Shown here: piece after piece, positions 43,169-53,444 of the stretch
How the letters are laid out: every line of letters starts with the position of its first letter
How positions within the stretch are numbered: position 1 is the stretch's first letter
NCBI GenBank assembly: GCA_002937855.1
Contig: PTKS01000007.1
Location: 23,031 to 87,030, forward strand
Length of the DNA stretch: 64,000 bases
Direction of reading: 5' to 3'
Source of the DNA: Alphaproteobacteria bacterium MarineAlpha5_Bin12
GTDB taxonomy: Bacteria; Pseudomonadota; Alphaproteobacteria; HIMB59; GCA-002718135
The notes under the pieces: model-generated
What the model was told of the DNA's origin: nothing
Databases searched by the model: none
What the model saw: only the letters and a program-made list of their open reading frames with translations
Position numbers and translations under genes: made by a program

Positions 43169-43918
43169 TTAATTTTTGCTTCCGTAAAAATTAACTAAAA
43201 ATAAATTTCTTTCTGATTGCTCTATGTTTATTTCTTCAACACCGTGAAAACTATAATTATTTCTTGCAAATACAAAAACTGAATTCATATTAAATTCACA
43301 TGTTTTTACTTTTTGAAATAATTCTTTTGTTTCTTCTCTTGTAAAATGTTTTGTTAATATTTTTTCATCTAAAATTTCTTTTGGCTGATATAAAGATGTT
43401 CCAATATCTTTTATTTTATTATTACTAGGCAAATAAAATAAAAAACTAAAAATCTTATTAATTGAATCTGTATGAGCACCCAGTTGATATTTTGTGAAAT
43501 CTTTGATTAATGCAGTTCTACAGGAAATTTTAGGTGTTTTTCCTAAAATTTCTTCTTCTGCTTTTGTTAAATTTTCAAATCTTTCCTTCAAGGTTTCAGA
43601 AAATTTTGAAGAAGTTGCCTCCCAAAACTCTTTAGAAAGAAATCCATTATTAATTTGATTCCAAAAATCCTTTTGTTTTTTTGGGATTTTATCCAAGTCT
43701 CTTTGAAGTGAAAAAATATATCTTTCAGGACTGTAATTTTTTGAAACCGTACCCGTATTTAGAATTTTATCGAAGCTTTTAATATCAGGAATATTTTCTT
43801 GAATTTCATTATAAAAATCATCTTCAAAAAAATCCCTTATATACAAATGGTCAAAAGGATCTTCAATAATCTGAGAGCTACTTATTTTATTTGAAAACTT
43901 TATTTTTAAGTCGTTCAT
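43169..43918 (-). CDS. 2OG-Fe(II) oxygenase-like protein
   Basis: LGAHTDSINKIFSFLFYLP...NNYSFHGVEEI with HxD...H spacing. Confidence 0.75.
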   Translation of the reverse strand: MNDLKIKFSNKISSSQIIEDPFDHLYIRDFFEDDFYNEIQENIPDIKSFDKILNTGTVSKNYSPERYIFSLQRDLDKIPKKQKDFWNQINNGFLSKEFWEATSSKFSETLKERFENLTKAEEEILGKTPKISCRTALIKDFTKYQLGAHTDSINKIFSFLFYLPSNNKIKDIGTSLYQPKEILDEKILTKHFTREETKELFQKVKTCEFNMNSVFVFARNNYSFHGVEEINIEQSERNLFLVNFYGSKN

Positions 43919-43969
43919 TATGATATATACTTTATTATTATGTATTTATTTAAGCAATATTAAAAAACA

Positions 43970-45295
43970 ATGTTACCTCAAGAAATTATTATAAAAAAGA
44001 GAAATGGTCTTAACTTATCTAAAGAGGATATAAATTGTTTTGTTAAGGGCTTGTTAGACCAATCATTTTCAGATCCCCAGATCGCTGCAATGACTATGGC
44101 TATTTTGATAAACAAAATGGACTATGAAGAAACAATTTATCTCACTAAAGCTATGGCAAATTCAGGAGGGGTTATTAGTTGGAAAAACATTTTAGATACA
44201 GATTTTATTTGTGACAAACATTCTACTGGCGGTGTAGGTGATAAGGTAAGCTTATTACTCGCCCCTATAATAGCAGCATGCGGAGGCTTTGTTCCGATGA
44301 TTTCAGGAAGGGGCTTAGGACACACTGGCGGCACATTGGATAAATTTGATTCAATACCTGGCTACAACACAAATCCTGATGTCAATCTTTTTCAAAAAGT
44401 TGTAAAAGAAGTAGGCTGTGCAATTATTGGTCAAACCCCTAGTCTTGCTCCAGCAGATAAAAAACTTTATGCAATTCGTGATGTTGTTGGCGCTGTTGAA
44501 TCTATACCTTTGATAGTTTCTTCAATTTTATCAAAGAAAATTGCTTCAGGAATTAATAATCTTCTTATTGATGTAAAAGTAGGAAATGGTTCTTTCAATC
44601 CAACTTTTGAAATTGCCAATGAGTTAGGAGAATCTCTTGTCAAAGTTGCTGATAACTTAAACTTAAATTGTTCTGCAGTTTTAACAGATATGAATGAAAT
44701 ATTGGGTTATAATGCTGGCAATTCAATTGAAGTTTTAGAGTCAATTGAATATCTTACAACTAAAAGAATGAATAGTCGACTTAATGAAATCACAACTGCC
44801 TTATCTGCTGAACTTATTTGTATGAATAATATAAATCTAAACATAAGTGATGCTAAAAAAAAGGTTAAAGAAGTTATTGATAATGGTAAAGCTGCTGAAA
44901 ATTTTGAAAAAATGGTTTTTGAACTTGGTGGCCCATCAAAAATATTAACAAATTATAGTGAAATTTTACCTAAAGCAAATTACGTACAAGATATTTTTGC
45001 TGAAAAAGAGGGTTATGTTGAAGCAATTAATACCCGAATGCTTGGACTAATCTTAATTGAATTAGGCGGTGGTAGAAAATATTCATCTGATAAAATAGAC
45101 TACTCTGTAGGTTTTGCTGAAGTTGTTAGTTTGGGTGATAAAATAGAAAAGAAAATGCCCTTAATGAAAGTATGTAGTAATAACAAAGAAGATATAGATT
45201 TACTTAAAAAAAGAATATTAGAGTGTTTTTCATTTTCTACAAACAATGAATTAGTAAAAAAAAATATCTATAATAAAATTACACAAAATAAATAA
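43970..45295 (+). CDS. deoA: Thymidine phosphorylase
   Basis: DKHSTGGVGDKVSLLLAPI, MISGRGLGHTGGTLDKFDSIPG. Confidence 0.95.
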   Translation: MLPQEIIIKKRNGLNLSKEDINCFVKGLLDQSFSDPQIAAMTMAILINKMDYEETIYLTKAMANSGGVISWKNILDTDFICDKHSTGGVGDKVSLLLAPIIAACGGFVPMISGRGLGHTGGTLDKFDSIPGYNTNPDVNLFQKVVKEVGCAIIGQTPSLAPADKKLYAIRDVVGAVESIPLIVSSILSKKIASGINNLLIDVKVGNGSFNPTFEIANELGESLVKVADNLNLNCSAVLTDMNEILGYNAGNSIEVLESIEYLTTKRMNSRLNEITTALSAELICMNNINLNISDAKKKVKEVIDNGKAAENFEKMVFELGGPSKILTNYSEILPKANYVQDIFAEKEGYVEAINTRMLGLILIELGGGRKYSSDKIDYSVGFAEVVSLGDKIEKKMPLMKVCSNNKEDIDLLKKRILECFSFSTNNELVKKNIYNKITQNK

Positions 45296-45301
45296 TATTT
45301 T

Positions 45302-45955
45302 ATGAGCACCCAGATTGAAATTAATAAAAATACAATCCAATATCTTGATTTATTTGGGTATAAAAATGATAAAAATATAAATCAACTTGTAAATGAAACT
45401 AAAAAATTAGGCAATGTATCAAAAATGCAAATTTCCGCGGGACAAGGAAAATTCATAGAAATAATTGTCAAAATGATAAAACCAAAAAATTGTTTGGAAA
45501 TTGGCAGATTTACTGGATTGAGTTCGATGTGTATTGCAAGAGGGTTACCAAAAGGAGGAAAACTTTATGCGGTTGATAATTCTAGAGAATTTATAGATAT
45601 AGCTGAAAAATATTGGAAAATTGATAAAGTAAAAAAAAATATCATTTCTATTATAGCTGATGGTAAAGACACTATGAAAAATTTTTTAAATAAAAAAATG
45701 CTTTTTGATTTTATATTTATTGATGCAGATAAAAATAATTATTTAAATTATTATAAATTATCTATAAAATTACTAAATAAAGGTGGGGTGTTAATTTTTG
45801 ACAATATGCTCTGGGGAGGAAATGTCACTAAAAATACTAAAGACAAAACTACTAAAACTATCCATGACTTGAATAAATTTATACTACAAGACAAGCGTAT
45901 AGATTTTTCTCTACTACCAATAGCTGATGGCGTTTCAATAATTAGAAAAATATAA
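45302..45955 (+). CDS. Class I SAM O-methyltransferase (caffeoyl-CoA OMT-like)
   Basis: CLEIGRFTGLSSMCIARGLP, DFIFIDADKNNYLNYY, DNMLWGGNV. Confidence 0.9.
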   Translation: MSTQIEINKNTIQYLDLFGYKNDKNINQLVNETKKLGNVSKMQISAGQGKFIEIIVKMIKPKNCLEIGRFTGLSSMCIARGLPKGGKLYAVDNSREFIDIAEKYWKIDKVKKNIISIIADGKDTMKNFLNKKMLFDFIFIDADKNNYLNYYKLSIKLLNKGGVLIFDNMLWGGNVTKNTKDKTTKTIHDLNKFILQDKRIDFSLLPIADGVSIIRKI

Positions 45956-45962
45956 TTTATAC

Positions 45963-45993
45963 ACTTGAAAAAATATTATTAATAACCACATTA
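45963..45993 (+). promoter_or_regulatory. RpoH (sigma32)-type promoter of hsp20
   Basis: CTTGAAA-N16-CCACATTA, same layout as grpE. Confidence 0.65.
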
Positions 45994-46001
45994 ATCATGT
46001 T

Positions 46002-46053
46002 GATATGCCATAGTGGGTATCACAAATTAACCTTGCTAATCATAGGAGGATTT
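46002..46053 (+). promoter_or_regulatory. ROSE-like RNA thermometer in the hsp20 5' UTR
   Basis: Hairpin GATATgCCAtagTGGGTATC (46002-46021), then CTTGCT-AATCAT-AGGAGG (46032-46049) sequestering the SD with the ROSE UUGCU/AGGA pattern. Confidence 0.7.
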
Positions 46054-46497
46054 ATGACGAAAAATCTATCTATTTGGAATTCACTAAGACCTTATTCAGT
46101 AGGTTTTGATTCTATTTTTGATGAATTTGATCGCATGTTAGATTCGGTTGATAGAGGGCAAATTAATGCTAATTATCCGCCATATAACATAAAAAAAATC
46201 AGTGAAAATGAATATATCATTGAAGTCGCTTTAGCAGGATTTGCTAAAGAAGACATTGATGTTGAGCTTAAAGATAAAACATTAATTGTTAGAAATAAAA
46301 CTAAAGATAAAGTAGTTGATAGCGAATCAAATGATGTAATTCATAAGGGAATTTCTACAAGACAATTTGAAAGAGCTTTTACAATAGCAGAAGATATTAA
46401 AGTAAAAGATGCAGAACTCAAGAATGGATTGTTATTAATTAATTTAGAAAGAATAATTCCTGAAGAAAAAAAACCTCGTTTAATTAAAGTGAACTAA
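46054..46497 (+). CDS. Hsp20/IbpA-family small heat-shock protein
   Basis: YNIKKISENEYIIEVALAGFAKEDIDVELKDKTLIV; ATG 46054 with AGGAGG SD. Confidence 0.95.
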   Translation: MTKNLSIWNSLRPYSVGFDSIFDEFDRMLDSVDRGQINANYPPYNIKKISENEYIIEVALAGFAKEDIDVELKDKTLIVRNKTKDKVVDSESNDVIHKGISTRQFERAFTIAEDIKVKDAELKNGLLLINLERIIPEEKKPRLIKVN

Positions 46498-46499
46498 AA

Positions 46500-46524
46500 G
46501 ATAGGGCGCGTTAGCGCCCTTATC
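46500..46524 (+). terminator. GC-rich hairpin after hsp20
   Basis: GATAGGGCGC-GTTA-GCGCCCTTATC, 10 bp stem with one bulge. Confidence 0.7.
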
Positions 46525-46541
46525 TACTATTTTAAAAAAAT

Positions 46542-47516
46542 ATGAAAAAGAAAATATATAAAGCTGAAATTCATGTCCATTTAGAGGCAACAATTACACC
46601 AGCCCTATGCAGAAAATTTGCTAAACGCAACCAATTGGAAATTTCTGAAGAAATTTTTGGTAATGATTATACTTATGCATGGGATGACTTTTATGATTTT
46701 ATAAAAAAATATGACATAGTTACATCATTAATTACTACACCTGAAGATTATTACGATCTAACATATAATTATCTTAAAGATTGCGCAAAAGATGATGTCT
46801 TATATGTTGAAGCAATGGTTTCATCAACGCATGCTAAAATGAAGGGTATGACATACCACTCTTTTATGGAAGGAGTTACAGCTGCTGCAAAGAAAGCTGA
46901 AAAAGATTTTGGGATTGTTTCAAGATATATTATGAATGGGATTCGACACTTAGGCCCAGAATCTGTTCACAAAACAGCTATTGAAGTTCTAAAAAATCCT
47001 CATCCGTATCTCGTTGGTTTTGGACTAGCAGGTGACGAATTGCACTTTCCGCCGAAACTTTTTGTTAAAACTTTTGATATGTTAAAAAAAGAAAATTTTC
47101 CTATAACAGTTCATGCTGGTGAATGGGATGGCCCAGAAAAAATAAAAGATGCCATTCATTTATTACATCCTACTAGATTAGGGCACGGAGTAAGGTGTAT
47201 AGAAGATATTAATTTAGTAAATGAAATTCGTGATTTAGATATTGTTTTAGAAACTTGTCCAACAAGCAACATAGCAACAAAGATTTATCCAAATTATAGA
47301 GAACACCCAATTAGAGAATTATTTGATAAAGGTTTAAAAGTTACTGTTAATTCTGATGATCCTCCTTTTTTTAATGCCTCAATCGGAGGAGAATATGATG
47401 CTATGTCACAAATAGGATTTACAGATAATGAATTATTAACTCTTACAAAAAATGCTATTACATATTCTTTTTCTGATAATGAATCAAAAAATAATCTGTT
47501 AAAAAAAATAGATTAA
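46542..47516 (+). CDS. add: Adenosine deaminase
   Basis: KAEIHVHLEATI, VHAGEWDGPEKIKDAIHLLHPTRLGHGVR, TVNSDDPPFF. Confidence 0.93.
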   Translation: MKKKIYKAEIHVHLEATITPALCRKFAKRNQLEISEEIFGNDYTYAWDDFYDFIKKYDIVTSLITTPEDYYDLTYNYLKDCAKDDVLYVEAMVSSTHAKMKGMTYHSFMEGVTAAAKKAEKDFGIVSRYIMNGIRHLGPESVHKTAIEVLKNPHPYLVGFGLAGDELHFPPKLFVKTFDMLKKENFPITVHAGEWDGPEKIKDAIHLLHPTRLGHGVRCIEDINLVNEIRDLDIVLETCPTSNIATKIYPNYREHPIRELFDKGLKVTVNSDDPPFFNASIGGEYDAMSQIGFTDNELLTLTKNAITYSFSDNESKNNLLKKID

Positions 47517-47909
47517 CTATTTTAAAAATTTATCTACTTCAACTTGATAAGATTCAACCAATCTATTTGTTTCATTGGCCATTCCAACAACAGCAATTAA
47601 TTCATTTAACATTTCATCCGTCATTCCTTTTTTTCGAGCTGCTGCTGTGTGAGATCTAATACAATATTCACAACTATTAGTCATTGAAACTGCCACATAA
47701 ATAATTTCTTTAGTTAGAGCATTTAAAGAACCTTCTTTCATTACTTGTTGAAGAGAATTCCAAGTTCTTTCAAGTGTTTGGGGTTCATTTGCTAAGTATC
47801 TCCAAAAATTTGGAATTTTTGAAATTTTTCTTCTTTTTTTTATATCATCAAATATTTTTTTTACCTTACCTTTAGCATTTTTTTCTGCAATTGCTTTCAA
47901 TAGTGACAT
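47517..47909 (-). CDS. Carboxymuconolactone decarboxylase/AhpD-like protein
   Basis: EIIYVAVSMTNSCEYCIRSHTAAARKKGMT (CxxC-xxxH). Confidence 0.93.
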   Translation of the reverse strand: MSLLKAIAEKNAKGKVKKIFDDIKKRRKISKIPNFWRYLANEPQTLERTWNSLQQVMKEGSLNALTKEIIYVAVSMTNSCEYCIRSHTAAARKKGMTDEMLNELIAVVGMANETNRLVESYQVEVDKFLK

Positions 47910-47948
47910 AGTTTTCTCCTGTTAAATAATTTTATAATGATAACTAAT

Positions 47949-48929
47949 TTATATTAAACTTGATAGTTTCTTTTCAGCCCTAGTTCCGAAATGTGATATA
48001 ATTTCCCCTGCAGCAATAGAACCATATTTTGCTGACTCTTGAAGAGATTTATTATTTGCACATCCAAAAAGAAAGCCTGCGGCGTACAAGTCACCAGCTG
48101 CAGTGGCATCTATAACTTTCTCTACTTTTTCAGGTTCTATATTTAATACTTGTTCATTATTAATTATGACTGACCCTTTCTCTGCTCTTGTAATTGCTGC
48201 AATTAAATTTTTATTTTTTAATATAGTTATTGATTCTTCTATATTAGTGACTTGAAACATTGAATTAATTTCATCTTCATTAGCAAAAAGAATGTCTACA
48301 CTACCCTCAATTAATTCATTGAATGATTCTCTGTGTCTTTCCACACAAAATTTATCTGAAAGAGTGAGGGAAATTTTTTGACTATCTTCTTTAGCTATAT
48401 CCACCATTTTTTTCATAGCCTCTTTAGCATCTTGATTGTCCCATAAATATCCTTCTAGGTAACAAATTTTATGATCAACGATATCTTCTTTTTTAATGTC
48501 TTGTTCACTTATTAGAGAACCTGTTCCCAAATATGTACACATAGTTCTTGTCCCATCTCCTTCTACAAAAATTGTGCAACAACCTGTAGAAACTGAATTT
48601 TTAGATGCACCTAATGGAAAGCTTATTCTTGAATTATCCATATCTTTTATAAAGAAATTTCCTACTTCATCATCATTTATTTTTCCTATAAATGTCCCAC
48701 TGCCACCAAATGAACTTATTCCCACTATTGTGTTTCCTGCTGATCCAGCTGCAACCATATTATGAATTAAATTTTCTTCATGAAGTTGGTTTTTTTTATT
48801 TTCATCAATTAAATTCATACTATCACGATTTAAATTATATTTTTTAATAGTTTTTAAATCTGATTTTACAAAAACATCAACCATTGCATTACCAATGGCA
48901 ACAACTTCTTTTTTATTTAATTTACTCAT
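47949..48929 (-). CDS. PfkB-family (adenosine-type) kinase
   Basis: AAGSAGNTIVGISSFGGSGTFIGKIND...VIDATAAGDLYAAGFLFG. Confidence 0.92.
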   Translation of the reverse strand: MSKLNKKEVVAIGNAMVDVFVKSDLKTIKKYNLNRDSMNLIDENKKNQLHEENLIHNMVAAGSAGNTIVGISSFGGSGTFIGKINDDEVGNFFIKDMDNSRISFPLGASKNSVSTGCCTIFVEGDGTRTMCTYLGTGSLISEQDIKKEDIVDHKICYLEGYLWDNQDAKEAMKKMVDIAKEDSQKISLTLSDKFCVERHRESFNELIEGSVDILFANEDEINSMFQVTNIEESITILKNKNLIAAITRAEKGSVIINNEQVLNIEPEKVEKVIDATAAGDLYAAGFLFGCANNKSLQESAKYGSIAAGEIISHFGTRAEKKLSSLI

Positions 48930-49824
48930 TTATACGCTCTTTGTTTTTAGTTAATAATGGAAATACCTGTGCTATAATTATACCACTAAAAATCAAAATG
49001 CATCCTATTATTTTTACAAATGACATTGATTGATCAATAATAATCCACCCAGCAATTGCCGCGAACACAGCTTCCATTGCTAAAATTATTGCAGCAGGAG
49101 CGGGTTTTGTGTTTTTTTGTCCAATTATTTGTAATGTATACGCAATACCCACAGAAAAAAATCCTGCATAAAAAATTTCAAAAAATTCTAAAGAAATATT
49201 TTTAAGTGTCGGGGATTCATAAAGTAAAGCAATAATGAAAGTAGAAATAAATATTATAAAATATTGACTAAAAGCAAAGGTAAAATGCAAGTTATTATTT
49301 TTTAGATAAATATCGGTTAAAATAATTTGGCAAGCAAAAGCAATTGAAGAAAAAATTAATAATGTATCTGAATACCGCATTGCTACTGAGTTACTTTCTG
49401 AGGTCAACAAATAAAGTCCAACTAAACAGATAAAAACTGCTAGCCAAATAGAATTATGAAGTTTATTTCGCAATATAAGAGTTAATATTATAGGCACTAG
49501 CGGAACATATAGAGCAGTAATAAATGCCGCGTTTGATACGTCTGTATGCAAAAGTGCATACTGTTGGGTAGTTGCACCAAGCCCTAATGCTAAACTTGTA
49601 AAAAAAATTAATAAGAATACTTTTGGTTTTTTTATTGTTTTTAAAAACAATTTTTTTTCAAATAAAATTATAAATGGCAGAATTGTAATTGCGCCTAATA
49701 AAAATCTAACAAAAGTAAAGGTTAAAGGACCAACATATTCCATTCCTGTTGCTTGCGCAACAAAAGCTGTGCCCCATATCACTGATGCAAGCAAAAGTAG
49801 AAGATTGCCTCTTAAAGTTTCCAA
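48922..49824 (-). CDS. EamA/DMT-family transporter
   Basis: LLLASVIWGTAFVAQATGMEYVGPLTFTFVRF. Confidence 0.93.
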   Translation of the reverse strand: METLRGNLLLLLASVIWGTAFVAQATGMEYVGPLTFTFVRFLLGAITILPFIILFEKKLFLKTIKKPKVFLLIFFTSLALGLGATTQQYALLHTDVSNAAFITALYVPLVPIILTLILRNKLHNSIWLAVFICLVGLYLLTSESNSVAMRYSDTLLIFSSIAFACQIILTDIYLKNNNLHFTFAFSQYFIIFISTFIIALLYESPTLKNISLEFFEIFYAGFFSVGIAYTLQIIGQKNTKPAPAAIILAMEAVFAAIAGWIIIDQSMSFVKIIGCILIFSGIIIAQVFPLLTKNKERINE

Positions 49825-49827
49825 TTT

Positions 49828-51639
49828 TTATAATTTGTTTAATTTTATTGCTTTTTCTTTATTGATCCACCAAGTTTCAATTACTATTCCATATAGCGGA
49901 ATCTTATCAGGATAATCAAAAATGTCCCAATATGCAACACGATCAATATTACTGTGATGCATAGGAATCACGTAATGTCCCCATAACAGTACTCTATCCA
50001 TTGCATGCATAATGGTAGTTAATTCTTCTCTTGATTTTGCGCCAATTAATTTTTCAATTAAAAAATCTATGGCCTTACTATCAATACCTGGATAGTTTCG
50101 ACTTCCATCTTTTTTTCCAACTTCAGATCCCCAATAAAATTGTTGTTCATTACCTGGACTCAAGCTTATTCTCCAAGTATGATTAATCATATCAAAATCA
50201 TAATTTAATAGTCTAGACTGATACTGTGAAGAATCAACAGTCCTTATATTCATTTTTATTCCTAATTTTTCTAAATTTTTTTGAAAAGCTAAACCAATTT
50301 TTTCTAACGAAGGACTTATAATTAAAAATTCAAACACAAATTCTTCACCATCTTTAATTAATTTTCCATCCTTTATTATCCAACCTTCCACTTCTAACAT
50401 TTCTTTCGCTTTTATTAAATTATCTCTTGGGTTTCCGCTACCATCTGAACTTGGGGGAGAGTATGTTTCATTAAATAAATTTGCTGGAAGTGAATCTTTC
50501 CATGGATTTAATAATACTAATTCTTCATCTGAAGGAAGACCACTTGAGGCTAAAGGAGAATTATCAAAATAACTATCTGTTCTAGTATATGCCTCTGAAT
50601 AAATAGTTTTATTTATCCATTCAAAATCATATGCATAACTTATCGCTTCACGTACTTTTGGATTTTTAAATAATTTTTTTCTTGTATTAAATACTAATGC
50701 ATTCATTCCGGAAGGTCTGTCATTTTTCATTTCTTTTAAGATCACATCTTTTCTAGATGAGGAATCAAAATTATAATTATTTTGCCACCTTTTTGCATTG
50801 TATTCCCTTCTATAATCATAATCGCCCACTTTAAAAGCTTCCAAAAGAACATTGCTATCTTTATAATAATCATAAATTATTTTATCAAAATTATATTGCC
50901 CTTTATTCACTGGTAAATCTCTAGCCCAATAGTTTTTTACTCTTTCATAAACTATTCTTTTACCTGGCATAGATTCAATGATTTTGTACGGACCGCTTCC
51001 AAGTGGAATTTTTAAAAAAGTTTTCGTTACATCTAAATCAGCGTGAAATTTTTTTGACAATATAGGTAAAAAACCAGCAATTATGAGAGGTAATTCTTTA
51101 TCCTCATTGTTTATAAAAGTCATTTTAATTCCATTTTTTTCAACAAACTCAGTATTGATTACTTTCCCGTAAGTCTTTTTTTGATTTGGAGTCCCTTTTT
51201 CTTGAAAAGTTTTTAAGCTAAATAATACATCATCTCTTGTAATTTTTGATCCATCATGAAAAGTAGCTTTGGAATTTATAAAAAAGGTTATTGATGATCT
51301 ATCTTCAGGCATATCTATTTTTTCAGCTATTAAGCCATAAAGAGTAAAAGCCTCATCCCAGACTCTTCTCATTAAAGTATCGTGAACATATCCTAAACCA
51401 GCAGCTTTAGAACCTTTAAATGAAACTCTATTTAAATTGTCATATGAACCATATGTCCCATATTTGATGGTCCCACCCTTTGGGGCATTCGGATTAACAT
51501 AGTCAAGATGTAGAAATTTTTTATTATATTTAGGCTCACCATGCATAGCAAGTCCGTGACTTTCAATTGAATAAGAATAGCTAGATATTAAAAAAAATAT
51601 TAAAAAATATTTCAAAATGTTGATATATTTTAAAAACAT
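49828..51639 (-). CDS. ABC extracellular solute-binding protein family 5 (YejA-like)
   Basis: LHLDYVNPNAPKGGTIKYGTYGSYDNLN; signal peptide; 603 aa. Confidence 0.93.
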   Translation of the reverse strand: MFLKYINILKYFLIFFLISSYSYSIESHGLAMHGEPKYNKKFLHLDYVNPNAPKGGTIKYGTYGSYDNLNRVSFKGSKAAGLGYVHDTLMRRVWDEAFTLYGLIAEKIDMPEDRSSITFFINSKATFHDGSKITRDDVLFSLKTFQEKGTPNQKKTYGKVINTEFVEKNGIKMTFINNEDKELPLIIAGFLPILSKKFHADLDVTKTFLKIPLGSGPYKIIESMPGKRIVYERVKNYWARDLPVNKGQYNFDKIIYDYYKDSNVLLEAFKVGDYDYRREYNAKRWQNNYNFDSSSRKDVILKEMKNDRPSGMNALVFNTRKKLFKNPKVREAISYAYDFEWINKTIYSEAYTRTDSYFDNSPLASSGLPSDEELVLLNPWKDSLPANLFNETYSPPSSDGSGNPRDNLIKAKEMLEVEGWIIKDGKLIKDGEEFVFEFLIISPSLEKIGLAFQKNLEKLGIKMNIRTVDSSQYQSRLLNYDFDMINHTWRISLSPGNEQQFYWGSEVGKKDGSRNYPGIDSKAIDFLIEKLIGAKSREELTTIMHAMDRVLLWGHYVIPMHHSNIDRVAYWDIFDYPDKIPLYGIVIETWWINKEKAIKLNKL

Positions 51640-51666
51640 TATTGTTTATTATCATTTTTTACTTAA

Positions 51667-52500
51667 ATGATACATATATTAAAAAAAATAATAAAAACAT
51701 TTCCCTTCTTATTTGTGGTAATTTTTATCAATTATCAAACTTCTGCAAAAGATAGGTTGATTATAGGAACTTCTACATCCACATATGATAGCGGATTAAT
51801 GAGTTATTTGGAAGATTCTTTTGAAAAAGAATTTAATTATAATTTAGATGTAATTTCTAAAGGAACTGGACAGATATTAGAAATTGCTAAAATTGGTCTC
51901 ATTGATATTTTAATTGTACATCATGAAAAATCTGAAAAAGAATTTATGATTAATGGTTATGGTAAAAAACGTTATAAAATTATGTATAATGATTATGTAA
52001 TTGTTGGCCCTAAAGATGATCCAGCTAAAATTAGTGAAGCAAAAAATCTAGAGGATGCACTTAAAAATATTTATAATTCTGATTCATTATTTATATCAAG
52101 ATCTGATAATAGTGGGACACATTTTAAAGAAATAGAACTTTGGAAATTTGCTAAAATTGACACTTTATTATTTGGTCCAAAATATAAAAAAATAGGCTCT
52201 GGAATGGGTGCAACTTTGAATTTAACAAATAATATTAGAGCTTACACAATAACTGATAGATCAACTTGGGCAACATTTAAAAACAAAGAAAATTTAAAAA
52301 TATTATTTGAAGGATCAACTAAATTATTTAATCAATATAGTTTAATATTAGTAAATCAAAAAAAGGGCTTATTGAAAAACAGCATGCAAGAAATTTTTGT
52401 TAAATGGATTTTATCACAAAATGGTGAAAAATTAATTAATAATTACAAAATAAATAATTCACAGCTATTTTATTTTAATGGTGAACACTATATAAATTAA
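51667..52500 (+). CDS. TupA-like tungstate/molybdate-type substrate-binding protein
   Basis: IIGTSTSTYDSGLMSYLEDSFEKEF, SKGTGQILEIAKIGLIDILIVHH, FISRSDNSGTHFKE. Confidence 0.9.
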   Translation: MIHILKKIIKTFPFLFVVIFINYQTSAKDRLIIGTSTSTYDSGLMSYLEDSFEKEFNYNLDVISKGTGQILEIAKIGLIDILIVHHEKSEKEFMINGYGKKRYKIMYNDYVIVGPKDDPAKISEAKNLEDALKNIYNSDSLFISRSDNSGTHFKEIELWKFAKIDTLLFGPKYKKIGSGMGATLNLTNNIRAYTITDRSTWATFKNKENLKILFEGSTKLFNQYSLILVNQKKGLLKNSMQEIFVKWILSQNGEKLINNYKINNSQLFYFNGEHYIN

Positions 52501-52503
52501 ATT

Positions 52504-53439
52504 ATGAAAAAAATAAAATCTTATGAAATAACATCTGAAAAACTTTACTTTAACAGAAGGTTTTTTATTAAAGCTGGATTGACAGGGATTTTGTCTTCTA
52601 TTAGCTCTAAACTATATAGCTTTCATAATAATGAAGAATATAGGTTTAATTATAAATTAAAAGTTAATGACAAGCTTAATGATTTTAATGAAATCACGAC
52701 ATATAATAACTTTTATGAGTTTGGAATGGATAAATCAGATCCCTATAAAAACTCTGGAAATTTCAAACCCCTTCCGTGGAGTGTTAAAATAGAGGGATTA
52801 GTTGAAAAAGAAGGCGTATTGAATCTTGAAGATTTAATTAAAGATATTACGATAGAGGATAGAATATATAGACTAAGATGTGTAGAAGGTTGGTCAATGG
52901 TAATACCTTGGCAGGGATTTTCACTAAGCAAAATTATAAAAAAGCTTAAACCACTTTCAAATGCAAAATATTTACAATTTGAAACAGTTTATCGACCAGA
53001 AGAAATGCCAGGTCAAAAAAAATTATTTAATACATTGAGAGGAATTTTACCCTGGCCTTATGTTGAAGGGTTGAGAATGGATGAAGCAATGCATCCTTTA
53101 ACAATTTTATCAACTGGATTATATGGTCACGATCTTTTAAATCAAAATGGAGCGCCATTAAGATTGGTTGTTCCATGGAAATATGGTTTCAAATCTATAA
53201 AATCCATAGTAGCAATTAGATTTGTTGAAAAAGAGCCTTCTGCTACCTGGTCAACAGTGAATCCTAGAGAATATGGTTTTTATTCAAATGTAAATCCAAA
53301 TGTAGATCACCCTAGATGGAGTCAAGCGACTGAAAGAAGAATAGGAGAATTTAAAAGAAGACCAACAGAAATGTTTAATGGCTACGGAGAAGAAGTTTCA
53401 CATCTTTATAATGGTATGGATTTAATTAAATATTATTAA
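52504..53439 (+). CDS. msrP: Protein-methionine-sulfoxide reductase catalytic subunit MsrP (YedY)
   Basis: Tat-like [34 protein letters not shown]. Confidence 0.95.
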   Translation: MKKIKSYEITSEKLYFNRRFFIKAGLTGILSSISSKLYSFHNNEEYRFNYKLKVNDKLNDFNEITTYNNFYEFGMDKSDPYKNSGNFKPLPWSVKIEGLVEKEGVLNLEDLIKDITIEDRIYRLRCVEGWSMVIPWQGFSLSKIIKKLKPLSNAKYLQFETVYRPEEMPGQKKLFNTLRGILPWPYVEGLRMDEAMHPLTILSTGLYGHDLLNQNGAPLRLVVPWKYGFKSIKSIVAIRFVEKEPSATWSTVNPREYGFYSNVNPNVDHPRWSQATERRIGEFKRRPTEMFNGYGEEVSHLYNGMDLIKYY

Positions 53440-53444
53440 ATCCT

